Shown here in pieces: positions 42,123 to 50,731 of a stretch of 64,000 bases of DNA (within the stretch, counting starts at the first letter, position 1; each line of letters opens with the position of its first letter). The notes beneath the pieces are model-generated. The model saw only the letters and a program-made list of their open reading frames with translations, made no database searches and was not told the DNA's origin. Location: assembly GCA_902776365.1 (NCBI GenBank), contig CACYPU010000001.1:124001-188000 (forward strand), in the 5' to 3' direction. Origin of the DNA: an uncultured Bacteroidota bacterium (lineage in GTDB: Bacteria > Bacteroidota > Bacteroidia > Bacteroidales > P3). A program made the position numbers and the translations under genes.

Positions 42123-44027
42123 TCAAATCATTCTCCAGTTATGGAGCAAAATGGCGGCGTCGGTGGTGATGCGGTAGCGGCGCATGTAGCGCAGCATGAG
42201 GCGCTCTTTCACACTGTCGGAGGGACTGTCGAAGAGGTCGGCAGGAAGGAAGATGCCCTTGCGGCCTGTATATCCCACCCAACTGTAGCGTCCCACAAGG
42301 ACGGAAAAGCAGTGGGAAAAGTAGGAACGCTTACGTCGTTGGAACCAAAAGAGCAATGGAGAGAGCAGGATAAGTGCCAGAGAGGTGGTGAAATCGAACA
42401 GGCGCTTGTTGCGGCGACAGGTGTCGGTGCTGATGGTGTTGAGGTTGTCGAGATAGAGGTTGTCTGCCGAGAGTATACTTTCGCTTCCAATGATATAGTC
42501 GCCCTCGGCAGGGGCAATCTTGTATTCCACCGCTGAGGTCTTGAGCGAGGCCATGAGTTCGATGATGCGTTGCAGTTCGATGTCGGCTCCGCAGAAAATG
42601 ACCTCGTCCACATGTTCGATACGAATCAGTTCCTGGAGATGGTGTGTGTCAAGTGAGGAATGGTAGGTGATGAATGATGAATGGTGATAGGAAAGCGACT
42701 GATAGAGGGTGCGGACGCGAGAGGCCTCCTGTTCGCTTCCTACAATGAGTGTTTTCTCGCGTCGAGGGGTCAGCGTATAGCCTTTCACATGGAGTGCGCT
42801 GAGGAAAAGGCGTATGAGAAGGGTGGAGGCGAGGGTCCACAAGGAACCTGTGATGAGGAGCATGCGAGAATAGCGCTGTCCCTCGTCGAGGAGGGAGTAG
42901 AACGCCAGCAGGAGCAGCAGCCCTAAGCCCATGCCTTTTACTATCTTCATGGGACGTACAGGCTTGTCGTAGCCGCCATTCAGCCAGCTGGTGGTCATAA
43001 GGATGAGTATGTAGAGAGGAATGACCAGATAGGTGTATTGTGCGGGATAGTAGTCGATGTTGTTGGCCCAGTGTGAAGCCCACAGTTGCTTGAGTAGGAT
43101 GAATCCGCCGTAGGCTACGCCGAAATCGAACAGCGGCAGCGCCAGGTGTTGTGCACAGCGTTTCAGCCACGCTGCCCCTGCACGCAGCCAGATGGCCAGG
43201 TGTAGCAGCGCGGAGAACAACTTGGCGTTGCCGCCACTGAAATAGCGCTTCACGAAAATGGCCATGGCGTTGTAGAAAGTGTAGACATAGTTCATCGACC
43301 CCTTCTTTGTACTCTCTCCCTTGTAGTGGATGATGTGGGTCTCGGGGAAGTAGTAGTTTTTCCACCCCGCCAGGTGTATGCGCCAAGAGAAGTCGATGTC
43401 TTCGCCATACATGAAATAACTCTCGTCGAGGCTGCCGATTTTCTCGTAGACCTCGTGGCGAAACATCAGAAAGGCTCCCGGCATGATTTCTATTTCGTTC
43501 ACCTCGTCCTCCGGCAGGTGCCCCATGTAGTAGGCACCGATGCGTTTGGAATGGGGGAAAAGATGGATGAGTCCCGAAATCTTATAAAACGAGGACTCTG
43601 GTGACGGGAAACCACGTTTGCTTTCTTTGAGGAAATTGCCCTCGCCATCCACCATCTTCACACAGAGACCGCCACAATCGGGATGACTGCGCATGAAGTT
43701 CACACATTTCACGAATGTGTTGTCCTCAACCACCGTGTCGGGATTCAGTAGCAAACAGAACCCATCTCCCGAATCCGTCTCCTTTAACGCTTGGTTGTTC
43801 GCTCTCGCAAACCCCACATTCTCATGGTTCTCGATGACGTGAACCCCGGGGAAGTCCCGTCGTACCATCTCCACGCTGCCGTCCACCGAGTCGTTGTCAA
43901 CCACCCACACATCGATGTCAAGCTCGCTGCCATCCGCCAACGTCCGTTCCGACCCCAGCACCGACGCCAGGCATTGTTTCAGGAAATACTTGACGTTGTA
44001 GTTGACTATGACTATCGATAGCTTCAT
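42123..44027 (-). CDS. GT2 glycosyltransferase fused to a polyprenyl sugar-transferase-like region
   Basis: Residues 1-260 form a GT2 (GT-A) glycosyltransferase of the rhamnosyltransferase type (IVIVNYNVKYFLKQCL, VVDNDSVDGS, LLLNPDTVV, YFMYGEDIDFSWR). After membrane helices near 305-415, a nucleotide-fold segment (KTLIVGSEQEA, VDEVIFCGADIELQRII) and a closing KRLFDFTTSLALILLSPLLFWF helix recall WcaJ-type initiating transferases, but their catalytic C-terminal part is missing. The fusion suggests a membrane-bound step in surface polysaccharide assembly. A heptamer array encodes SYHHSSFITYHSSLDTHH between the halves. topA lies three bases upstream. Confidence 0.83.
   Translation of the reverse strand: MKLSIVIVNYNVKYFLKQCLASVLGSERTLADGSELDIDVWVVDNDSVDGSVEMVRRDFPGVHVIENHENVGFARANNQALKETDSGDGFCLLLNPDTVVEDNTFVKCVNFMRSHPDCGGLCVKMVDGEGNFLKESKRGFPSPESSFYKISGLIHLFPHSKRIGAYYMGHLPEDEVNEIEIMPGAFLMFRHEVYEKIGSLDESYFMYGEDIDFSWRIHLAGWKNYYFPETHIIHYKGESTKKGSMNYVYTFYNAMAIFVKRYFSGGNAKLFSALLHLAIWLRAGAAWLKRCAQHLALPLFDFGVAYGGFILLKQLWASHWANNIDYYPAQYTYLVIPLYILILMTTSWLNGGYDKPVRPMKIVKGMGLGLLLLLAFYSLLDEGQRYSRMLLITGSLWTLASTLLIRLFLSALHVKGYTLTPRREKTLIVGSEQEASRVRTLYQSLSYHHSSFITYHSSLDTHHLQELIRIEHVDEVIFCGADIELQRIIELMASLKTSAVEYKIAPAEGDYIIGSESILSADNLYLDNLNTISTDTCRRNKRLFDFTTSLALILLSPLLFWFQRRKRSYFSHCFSVLVGRYSWVGYTGRKGIFLPADLFDSPSDSVKERLMLRYMRRYRITTDAAILLHNWRMI
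42648..42690 (-). repeat. in-frame TTCATCA-type array in the glycosyltransferase
   Basis: ATTCATC and related heptamers on the minus strand encode a His/Ser-rich run in the loop of the nucleotide-fold region. Confidence 0.65.
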
Positions 44028-44030
44028 GCA

Positions 44031-46367
44031 TTACTTCTTCTTCGTTTTCTTCTTGCTGGGGCTCTCGATGATTTTCAAGGCTTCTTCCAGTGTCAGCGTC
44101 AGAGGATCCACATCCTTGGACAGACGGAAGTTCTCGCCCTTATAGGTCAGGTAGGGACCGAAACGGCCAATGTTCGACAACACGGCCTCGCCATCTTTCA
44201 CGCCGATTTCGTGCGGGAAATTCTTTTTCAGCTCTTCCTTCTTTGCTTCGGCTTCGCGCTTGGTCTTGATAATCTCGATGCAACGCTCCTCGTTGATTTC
44301 ATACGGGTCGTCGTTTTTGCCCAGCGAGTAGAACTTGCTGTTGTGGCGCACGTAGGGACCGAATTTGCCTATGCTCACGATAATCTCCTTGTCTTCGAAT
44401 TTGCCTAGTGTGCGTGGCAGCGCGAAGAGTCCCAAGGCCTCCTCGAGGGTGATGGTCTCGATGCTTTGGCCCTTTTTCATGCTTGCGAACAGCGGCTTCT
44501 CGTCGGTGTTCGTCTCGCCAATCTGTACCAGCGTTCCGTAGCGGCCAATCTTGGCATAGACGTTCTTCCCACTCTTGGGGTCGACGCCGAGCAGGCGGCT
44601 GCCCGTGGTGCGCTGCGAGGTCTGCTGTGTCTGCCGTATGTTCTTATGGAAGGGCACATAGAAGCGGTCGATAACCTTGCGCCATTCTTTCTTGCCGGCG
44701 GCAATCTCGTCGAAATCCTTCTCCACCGTAGCGGTGAAGTTGTAGTCCATGATGTTGGGGAAGTGGACCATCAGGAAGTCGTTCACCACGCATCCAATAT
44801 CCGTGGGGAATAGCTTGCCCTTCTCGGCAAAGCCCTTCTCGGTGCGCTCTTCGCGCGAGATTTTACCCTCTTTCAGGGTCAGCGCCACGCAGTGCAGCGG
44901 TGTGCCCTCGCGGTCTTCCTTGATAATGTATTCTCGTTTGAGGATGGTGCTGATGGTGGGCGCGTAGGTCGAAGGACGGCCGATGCCGAGGTCTTCGAGC
45001 TTCTTCACCAGGCTCGCCTCGGTGTAGCGCGGCGGGTGCTGTGTGTAATGCTCCGCGGCCTCGCAACTCTCGAGGGTGAGGCGTGTGCCTTCGGGCAGGC
45101 GCGGCAGCATGCGCTCACCGGTGGTGGGCTCTTCGTCGTCAGTGCTCTCCAGATATACCTTCAAGAAGCCGTCGAACTTCACTTGCTCGCCGAAGCACTG
45201 GAATTTCTCACTCTTCGCCTTGGTCTTTCCGAGGATGGAGATTTCCATCTCGGTCTTTTCAATTTCGGCATCCGCCATCTGGCTGGCCACGGTACGCTTC
45301 CAGATGAGTTCGTAGAGGCGTCGCTGTGCGCTCTCGGCGTTGATGGACTGGGCGGTGAGGTCGGTGGGACGGATGGCTTCGTGAGCTTCCTGAGCGCCTT
45401 TGGTCTTGGTCTGATAGCGACGGGTCTTCACATATTCTGCACCATATTGCGAGGTGATTTCCTTTTTGGCCATGTTGAGTGCCAGGTCGCTGAGGTTCAC
45501 ACTGTCGGTACGCATGTAGGTGATGTATCCGCTTTCGTAGAGTTGCTGTGCCACCTGCATGGTGCGTGCCACGCTGAAACCCAGCTTGCGGCTGGCTTCC
45601 TGCTGCAGTGTCGAGGTGGTGAAAGGCGGTGCCGGCGTACGGTGCGCAGGTTTCGTCTCGATGCGGTTCACTTTGAAGTCGGTGCCGACGAGGCTCTCGA
45701 GGAAGGCTTTGGCCTCGCTCTCGGTGTCGTAATGGTGGCTCAGTTCGGCGCTGAGCATACGGGGGCTGTCCACGGGGTGGAATTGTGCCGTCACCTTGAA
45801 ATAGGGCTTGCTCTCGAAGGCTTTGATTTCGTTCTCGCGCTCCACGATGAGACGCACTGCCACGCTCTGTACGCGGCCGGCGCTGAGGGCGGGCTTGATT
45901 TTGCTCCACAGGATAGGACTGATTTCATAGCCCACCAGTCGGTCGAGCACGCGGCGTGCCTGCTGGGCGTCGACGAGGTTCATGTCAATCTGGCGCGGGT
46001 TCTCGATGGCGTGGAGGATAGCCGTCTTGGTGATTTCGTTGAAGACGATACGTTGTGTCGTCTCGGGGTTCAGTTTCAGGGTCTCCTGCAGGTGCCAGGC
46101 GATGGCCTCTCCCTCGCGGTCCTCATCGGATGCGAGCCACACCTTCTCGGCGCCCTTCACGGCTTTCTGCAGCTCGCTCACCAGCGCCCGCTTCTCATCG
46201 CTTATCTGGTACTGCGGCTCGTAGTTGCCTTCTACGTCAATGCTCATCTCCTTCTTTGCCAGGTCGCGGATATGGCCGTAGCTCGACTTTACCGTGTAGT
46301 CCTTGCCGAGGAACTTTTCAATGGTCTTCGCCTTGGCTGGCGACTCTACAATAACAAGATTCTTCAT
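44031..46367 (-). CDS. topA: DNA topoisomerase I
   Basis: TopA relaxes negative supercoils. The 778-residue protein starts KNLVIVESPAKAKTIEKFLG (Toprim domain), has WLASDEDREGEAIAWHL, the active-site tyrosine in YITYMRTDS near residue 285, and the Bacteroidetes-type C-terminal repeats (GRYGTLVQIG, GKFGPYVRHNSKFYSL, GRFGPYLTYKGENFRL), ending in a lysine-rich tail. No repeat insertion is seen. It is the first gene of the long minus-strand run that ends with mltG; the leader contains TTCTTAA-type heptamers. Confidence 0.97.
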   Translation of the reverse strand: MKNLVIVESPAKAKTIEKFLGKDYTVKSSYGHIRDLAKKEMSIDVEGNYEPQYQISDEKRALVSELQKAVKGAEKVWLASDEDREGEAIAWHLQETLKLNPETTQRIVFNEITKTAILHAIENPRQIDMNLVDAQQARRVLDRLVGYEISPILWSKIKPALSAGRVQSVAVRLIVERENEIKAFESKPYFKVTAQFHPVDSPRMLSAELSHHYDTESEAKAFLESLVGTDFKVNRIETKPAHRTPAPPFTTSTLQQEASRKLGFSVARTMQVAQQLYESGYITYMRTDSVNLSDLALNMAKKEITSQYGAEYVKTRRYQTKTKGAQEAHEAIRPTDLTAQSINAESAQRRLYELIWKRTVASQMADAEIEKTEMEISILGKTKAKSEKFQCFGEQVKFDGFLKVYLESTDDEEPTTGERMLPRLPEGTRLTLESCEAAEHYTQHPPRYTEASLVKKLEDLGIGRPSTYAPTISTILKREYIIKEDREGTPLHCVALTLKEGKISREERTEKGFAEKGKLFPTDIGCVVNDFLMVHFPNIMDYNFTATVEKDFDEIAAGKKEWRKVIDRFYVPFHKNIRQTQQTSQRTTGSRLLGVDPKSGKNVYAKIGRYGTLVQIGETNTDEKPLFASMKKGQSIETITLEEALGLFALPRTLGKFEDKEIIVSIGKFGPYVRHNSKFYSLGKNDDPYEINEERCIEIIKTKREAEAKKEELKKNFPHEIGVKDGEAVLSNIGRFGPYLTYKGENFRLSKDVDPLTLTLEEALKIIESPSKKKTKKK

Positions 46368-46461
46368 ATATTCTTAATTCTTAATTTTTAATTCTTATTT
46401 TCACTCATAACGTATATATATTTTATTTATTGTACGTGCACGAAAAAAAATAAAAATAAAA

Positions 46462-46490
46462 TTGCTTTTTTCGGAAAAACTGTATCTTTG
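46462..46490 (+). promoter_or_regulatory. promoter upstream of the small peptide gene and nadE
   Basis: TTG, 18 bases, TATCTTTG. The predicted start lies about 14 bases before the small open frame and 220 bases before nadE. Confidence 0.7.
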
Positions 46491-46510
46491 CAATATGTTT
46501 GATTTTAATA

Positions 46511-46612
46511 ATGAACGTTAAAATAAATGTAAGTGATTTATGCTTAATAATATGTGCGGTACTGTGCGTATTGGTTGCATCGTCGATTCCTGTAGCACCC
46601 GCCGTCTCGTAG
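46511..46612 (+). CDS. small hydrophobic peptide, 33 residues
   Basis: An ATG close behind a consensus promoter opens a frame of 33 codons with one hydrophobic segment (LCLIICAVLCVLVASSIPVA) and three cysteines. The distance between promoter and ATG is what is seen for other genes in this window. It could be a free membrane peptide or a leader peptide in the nadE 5' region. It is too short to recognise a family, and no homology claim is made. Confidence 0.45.
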   Translation: MNVKINVSDLCLIICAVLCVLVASSIPVAPAVS

Positions 46613-46656
46613 TGAACCACTAGCGTCGCCTTTTGACATCCTAATATAATTTTTTT

Positions 46657-46688
46657 CGCGGGCGCATAATAAATAATTTGCGCCCGCG
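46657..46688 (+). other. strong hairpin in the nadE leader
   Basis: CGCGGGCGCA pairs perfectly with TGCGCCCGCG around an AT-only 12-base loop, followed by TTATTT. It may be a weak terminator for the small peptide gene or a control hairpin about 28 bases before nadE. Confidence 0.6.
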
Positions 46689-46716
46689 TTATTTATGAAT
46701 AGTAAAAAGAAAAGTT

Positions 46717-48273
46717 ATGAATATCCATATCGTACAGCATGATGTTTTGACGAATCGGCCGGAGGAGAACCTGCAGTGGATTCTTGCGGAGTTGGACAGC
46801 CAGTCCTCGCGCGAGGCGCTGCTGACGGTGTTTCCGGCCTGCACCCTCTGTGGCTCACCGCTCTACGCCTCGGCGGGTTATACCGACTTGCAGAAGCGCG
46901 CTCAGGCCGCCCTGCAGGAGTTGGTGGCGCAGAGCGAGCACAGGGCGTTCCTGGTAGGTCTGCCCCTGCAGATTCAGGACAAGGGGCTCTGCAACGCCAT
47001 CGTCTTCGTGCAGAACTGCGCAATCCGCGCAATAGTGACGAAGAAATACTTGGCGCCCGACGAGCAGCGCTGCTTCGTGAGGGGCGAGGGTGTGCAGGTT
47101 ATCCAGTTCCATGACCAACGCATCGCCATAGGCTTCTACGAGGACCTGAAGGAGCTCTCGAAAGGCCATGTGGAGCAGCCCGACTTGGTGGTGTGCTGCG
47201 GGTGCAACATCTTCGACTATCAGAAGCCCTACCGCACACGCTACCGCATGACGAAGATTGTGGAGACTCTGAATGCCGGCCTTGTGTATGTGAACCGCAT
47301 CGGCGGCGAGGGGTGCTATCTCTTCGCCGGCGGCAGCTTGGCGATGAACGCCGCTGGCGGCGTGCTGATGCAGCTTCCCTACTTCGAGGCCGCCTGCCAG
47401 ACGGTGGATATGCAGCAGATTGAGGAGATAGACGACGAGAAGCCCGAGGCAGTGGAGTTGGTGTACAAGGCTCTGGTGACGGGCATCCATGACTACTTCC
47501 ATAAGAACGGCATCCAACGTGCCGTGCTGGGTCTCAGCGGCGGCATCGATTCGGCGCTGGTGGCCACGCTGGCTGTCGACGCCCTGGGCGCCGAGAATGT
47601 CCACGGATTGCTGATGCCAAGTCAGTATAGTACCGACCACTCGGTGAAGGACGCCGAGGATCTGGCACGCAACTTGGGCATGCAATACGACATCGTGCCG
47701 ATACGTCCCATCTTCGACCAGTTGCGTGAGAGCATGAAGCCTGTCTTCGGTGACCGTGCCGAGGATGTGACGGAAGAGAATATGCAGGCGCGTGTGCGCG
47801 GCACGCTGGTGATGTCTTACGCCAATAAGTTTGGCGCTATGGCCCTCAACACCACCAACCGCTCGGAGGCGGCCATGGGTTACGGCACCCTCTATGGTGA
47901 CAGCTGCGGCGGTCTGGCCGTCATCGGCGACCTCTATAAGACGGAGGTGTACCAGCTGAGCGAATGGATTAATCGCGACGGCATCCGCATCCCGCAGAAC
48001 AGCATCACCAAGGCCCCTAGCGCCGAGCTGCGTCCGGGGCAGAAGGACAGCGACTCGCTGCCCGACTACGACACCCTCGATGCCGTGCTCAACCTCTACC
48101 TCGACGAGAGCCTCTGCGAGGAGGAGATTGTCGCCGAAGGCTACGACCGCGAGCTGGTGCAAAAGGTTATCCGCAAGGTGGCGCAGAATGAATGGAAACG
48201 ACTCCAGTTCGCTCCGCAACTCAAGGTGAGCCCCGTGAGTTTCGGCCTCGACCGCCGCTGGCCAATCAGTTGA
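46717..48273 (+). CDS. nadE: NAD synthetase with degenerate glutaminase domain
   Basis: The C-terminal synthetase domain (from about residue 265) is complete: the PP-loop LGLSGGIDSALVATLA, MPSQYSTDHSVKDA and NTTNRSEAAMGYGTLYGD are present, so it should make NAD+ from deamido-NAD+. The N-terminal half has the nitrilase fold of glutamine-dependent enzymes, but the catalytic Glu of the FPE motif is Ala (FPACTLCG, residue 41), and the nucleophilic Cys of the G-x-CED motif is Tyr (GFYEDL, residue 141). Lys in TKKYLAPDE may remain. The enzyme may use free ammonia instead of glutamine. The leader is unusually long. Confidence 0.92.
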   Translation: MNIHIVQHDVLTNRPEENLQWILAELDSQSSREALLTVFPACTLCGSPLYASAGYTDLQKRAQAALQELVAQSEHRAFLVGLPLQIQDKGLCNAIVFVQNCAIRAIVTKKYLAPDEQRCFVRGEGVQVIQFHDQRIAIGFYEDLKELSKGHVEQPDLVVCCGCNIFDYQKPYRTRYRMTKIVETLNAGLVYVNRIGGEGCYLFAGGSLAMNAAGGVLMQLPYFEAACQTVDMQQIEEIDDEKPEAVELVYKALVTGIHDYFHKNGIQRAVLGLSGGIDSALVATLAVDALGAENVHGLLMPSQYSTDHSVKDAEDLARNLGMQYDIVPIRPIFDQLRESMKPVFGDRAEDVTEENMQARVRGTLVMSYANKFGAMALNTTNRSEAAMGYGTLYGDSCGGLAVIGDLYKTEVYQLSEWINRDGIRIPQNSITKAPSAELRPGQKDSDSLPDYDTLDAVLNLYLDESLCEEEIVAEGYDRELVQKVIRKVAQNEWKRLQFAPQLKVSPVSFGLDRRWPIS

Positions 48274-48312
48274 GGTGAAAGATGTTTTGAATCAAAAACA
48301 ATAATTTGTGAT

Positions 48313-49863
48313 ATGAAGAAATTTTTTAATAAACGGATTGTGTTGGGAATGGTGTTAGTTTTCACCTTTCACCTTTCACCTTTCACCTCCGTTAGGGCAC
48401 AGATGCAGGCGGTGTTTGCCTACAGCACGTTCTATGCACAGACGGCCGACATGCCTTATGTGGAGACCTACCTCTCCTTCGACGCATGGACCATGCAGTT
48501 CGTCCAGATGGACAACGGTTCCTATCGCGCCACCGCCGAGGTGCTTACGGTGCTCAAACAAAGCGACTCTGTGTGCTATGTGAAGAAATACGACCTCAAC
48601 AGCCCCACGGTGGCTTCTCTCGATGAACTCAACTTCAACTTCCTCGACGTGCAGCGTTTCTCGGTCAAGAATGGTATTTACGACCTCGAAATCACTCTGC
48701 GCGACAAGGGCAGCGACCGGCCCGCGTCGACGGTGACAGAGAAGTTGGTGGTGAACTACGACAAAGCCCATCCCGCGATGTCGAGCCTCCAGCTTATGTC
48801 GTCGGCCACGCCGACCCAGAAGGAGAACATCCTCTCGCGTGGCGGCTACGACATGGAGCCTTATGTGAGTGATTTCTACCCCGAGCAGGTGGCGCAGCTG
48901 CACTACTACTTCGAGGTGTATAATATCGATCAGGAGTTGGGCCAGAAACCGTTCATCGTCATGGCTTTTATCGAACAGCAGGAGACGGGAATCCGTGTGG
49001 ACGGACTGCAGACGGTGGTTCGTAAGAACAGTTCCTCATTAGTGCCTGTCTACGGCAGCCTTGACATCGCACAGCTCTCTTCGGGCAACTACAACCTTGT
49101 TGTGGAGCTTCGCAACAAGGACAACCAGTTGATGCTCTACAAGAAGGTGCCGTTTTTCCGCTCGAATCCGGGTGTGATGGGAGCGGAACTGAGCGACTTC
49201 GCGACGACCTTCGCCGGCCGTTATACCAACGAGGACCAGCTGAATGTCTATCTGGATGCCCTCTATCCGTTGGCTTCCAACCAGGAGCGCACTGTGGCAA
49301 GCGAACTCATACGCCGTCCGGGTCTCGAAGAGAAGCAGGCCTTCCTCTACCGCTTTTGGCAGGTACGCTACCCCATGAGCGCTGAAGCTGAATGGCTGAA
49401 ATACAAAGAACGTGTGGATTATGTGCAGGCCACTTTCAGCTACCCCCTTACCCAGGGTATCCATACCGACCGTGGTCGTGTCTATCTGCAGTATGGTCCT
49501 CCCGACTTTGTGAGGGACGAGAAGAATTTTGTTTCGGTGAGCAAATTGGGTACCACTTTCAAAGGCTCTACCGAGACCATGCAGACTCGCGGCACCATCA
49601 GCAACGACGAGATGACCAACCCTTCGCAGGGACATATCTACTATCTGCCCTACCAGCTCTGGCGTTACAACAAACTGCCCACCGACGACCCCGACCGTGT
49701 GTTCCTGTTCTGGGACGAGCATCGTAGCGGCTACTACACGTTGCTTAACAGCAACGCCCGCGGCGAGGTGCAGGACCCCCTCTGGGAGCGCCGCCTCAGC
49801 CGCCAGCAGATTGGCGAGAACATGGTGGGTGAAGTGGGGGAACAGTTCAACAGGGGATACTAG
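48313..49863 (+). CDS. GWxTD-domain secreted protein
   Basis: The 516-residue protein has a signal peptide (FTFHLSPFTSVRAQ) and a C-terminal GWxTD domain (TDRGRVYLQYGPPDFVRD, YLPYQLWRYNKLP, VFLFWDEH, YTLLNSNARGEVQDPLWERR), a conserved fold of unknown role in Bacteroidetes and Acidobacteria. The N-terminal half is beta-rich and may be Ig-like. The signal peptide is encoded by TTTCACC heptamers. It is followed by an acyltransferase gene after 18 bases. Confidence 0.85.
   Translation: MKKFFNKRIVLGMVLVFTFHLSPFTSVRAQMQAVFAYSTFYAQTADMPYVETYLSFDAWTMQFVQMDNGSYRATAEVLTVLKQSDSVCYVKKYDLNSPTVASLDELNFNFLDVQRFSVKNGIYDLEITLRDKGSDRPASTVTEKLVVNYDKAHPAMSSLQLMSSATPTQKENILSRGGYDMEPYVSDFYPEQVAQLHYYFEVYNIDQELGQKPFIVMAFIEQQETGIRVDGLQTVVRKNSSSLVPVYGSLDIAQLSSGNYNLVVELRNKDNQLMLYKKVPFFRSNPGVMGAELSDFATTFAGRYTNEDQLNVYLDALYPLASNQERTVASELIRRPGLEEKQAFLYRFWQVRYPMSAEAEWLKYKERVDYVQATFSYPLTQGIHTDRGRVYLQYGPPDFVRDEKNFVSVSKLGTTFKGSTETMQTRGTISNDEMTNPSQGHIYYLPYQLWRYNKLPTDDPDRVFLFWDEHRSGYYTLLNSNARGEVQDPLWERRLSRQQIGENMVGEVGEQFNRGY
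48359..48390 (+). repeat. TTTCACC array encoding a signal peptide
   Basis: Four TTTCACC units encode TFHLSPFT in the GWxTD protein signal. The same heptamer lies between recG and the acetyltransferase gene. Confidence 0.8.
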
Positions 49864-49885
49864 GGAATTAAGAGTTAAGAGTTGT
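49864..49885 (+). repeat. AGAGTTA array between GWxTD and the acyltransferase gene
   Basis: GAATTAAGAGTTAAGAGTTG fills the spacer from the GWxTD stop codon into the TTG start of the next gene. Confidence 0.6.
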
Positions 49886-50706
49886 ATTTAATTTCCGACA
49901 TAATCTATCTGGTTGCCTATAAGATTCTGGGTTACCGCACCAAGGTGGTGAGACGCAACCTTGCCGTTTCTTTCCCTGAGAAAAGCGAGGAGGAGTGCCG
50001 TAAGCTCGAACACCGTTTCTATCATCACCTCTGCGATATCCTTGTCGAGGGTATTTGGAATCTCTTCGCCTCGCGGCGCTGGATAATGAAGCGCTACCGT
50101 GTGACCAACCGCAATCTGGTGACCCGCTACTACGAGCAGGGTAGGAGTGTGGTGCTGATGTCGGCACACTACAACAGTTGGGAGTACATGGTCACCTCGC
50201 TCAATATGCAGCTCTTCCACCAGGGTATTGGTGTGGGCAAACCGTTGAGCAATAAGGTGCTTGAGCCGTGGGTGTTCCGTCGCCGTACGAGGTTTGGCAC
50301 CGAGGTGGTTTATTCCGACACCGTCCGCGACGTGGTCTCTTTCTACGACCGGCACCATGTGCCCTGTGCACTGATGATGCTCAGCGACCAGTCTCCGGCA
50401 CATGCCGACAAGGCCTACTGGACCACATTCTTCCACCAAGACACCGCGTTCCTCTATGGTGCCGAATATTTCGCCCGCAAGTATGACTACCCCGTGCTCT
50501 ACTACCGTGTCGACAAAGTGAAGCGCGGCTACTACACCGTTACTTTCGATTTGCTATGCGAGCATCCTCAGCAGGTTCCGCAGTATAGCATCGTGGAGAG
50601 CTATGTACGTCGCCTTGAGCAGGATATCCGTGAGAAACCCGAATACTGGCTATGGAGCCATAGACGATGGAAGATACAACGACCAGACAAACCACTCATA
50701 CATTAA
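49882..50706 (+). CDS. LpxL/HtrB-like lysophospholipid acyltransferase, N-terminally short
   Basis: The 274-residue protein matches the Bacteroidetes late acyltransferases of lipid A synthesis from SDIIYLVAYKILGYRTKVVRRNL onward, with the catalytic HX4E motif in SAHYNSWEYM and LMMLSDQSP. Homologues have about 20 more residues, including most of the membrane helix, before this point. Here a TAA lies two codons upstream of the only initiator, a TTG inside an AGAGTTA array. The protein may be poorly membrane-anchored, or an unusual start may be used. Confidence 0.85.
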   Translation: MYLISDIIYLVAYKILGYRTKVVRRNLAVSFPEKSEEECRKLEHRFYHHLCDILVEGIWNLFASRRWIMKRYRVTNRNLVTRYYEQGRSVVLMSAHYNSWEYMVTSLNMQLFHQGIGVGKPLSNKVLEPWVFRRRTRFGTEVVYSDTVRDVVSFYDRHHVPCALMMLSDQSPAHADKAYWTTFFHQDTAFLYGAEYFARKYDYPVLYYRVDKVKRGYYTVTFDLLCEHPQQVPQYSIVESYVRRLEQDIREKPEYWLWSHRRWKIQRPDKPLIH

Positions 50707-50731
50707 AACATTCACTCATTAACGCATTCAC
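50695..50731 (+). repeat. ACATTCACTCATTAACGC-type array before the GT2 gene
   Basis: ACATTAAA, ACATTCACTC and ATTAACGC units span the end of the acyltransferase gene and the spacer to the next start; they belong to the GCATTAAC family. Confidence 0.6.

Noticed and set aside
46657-46688. Known NAD riboswitch in front of nadE
   Set aside because: A single hairpin is visible, and nothing matches the NAD-I or NAD-II consensus as I remember them.
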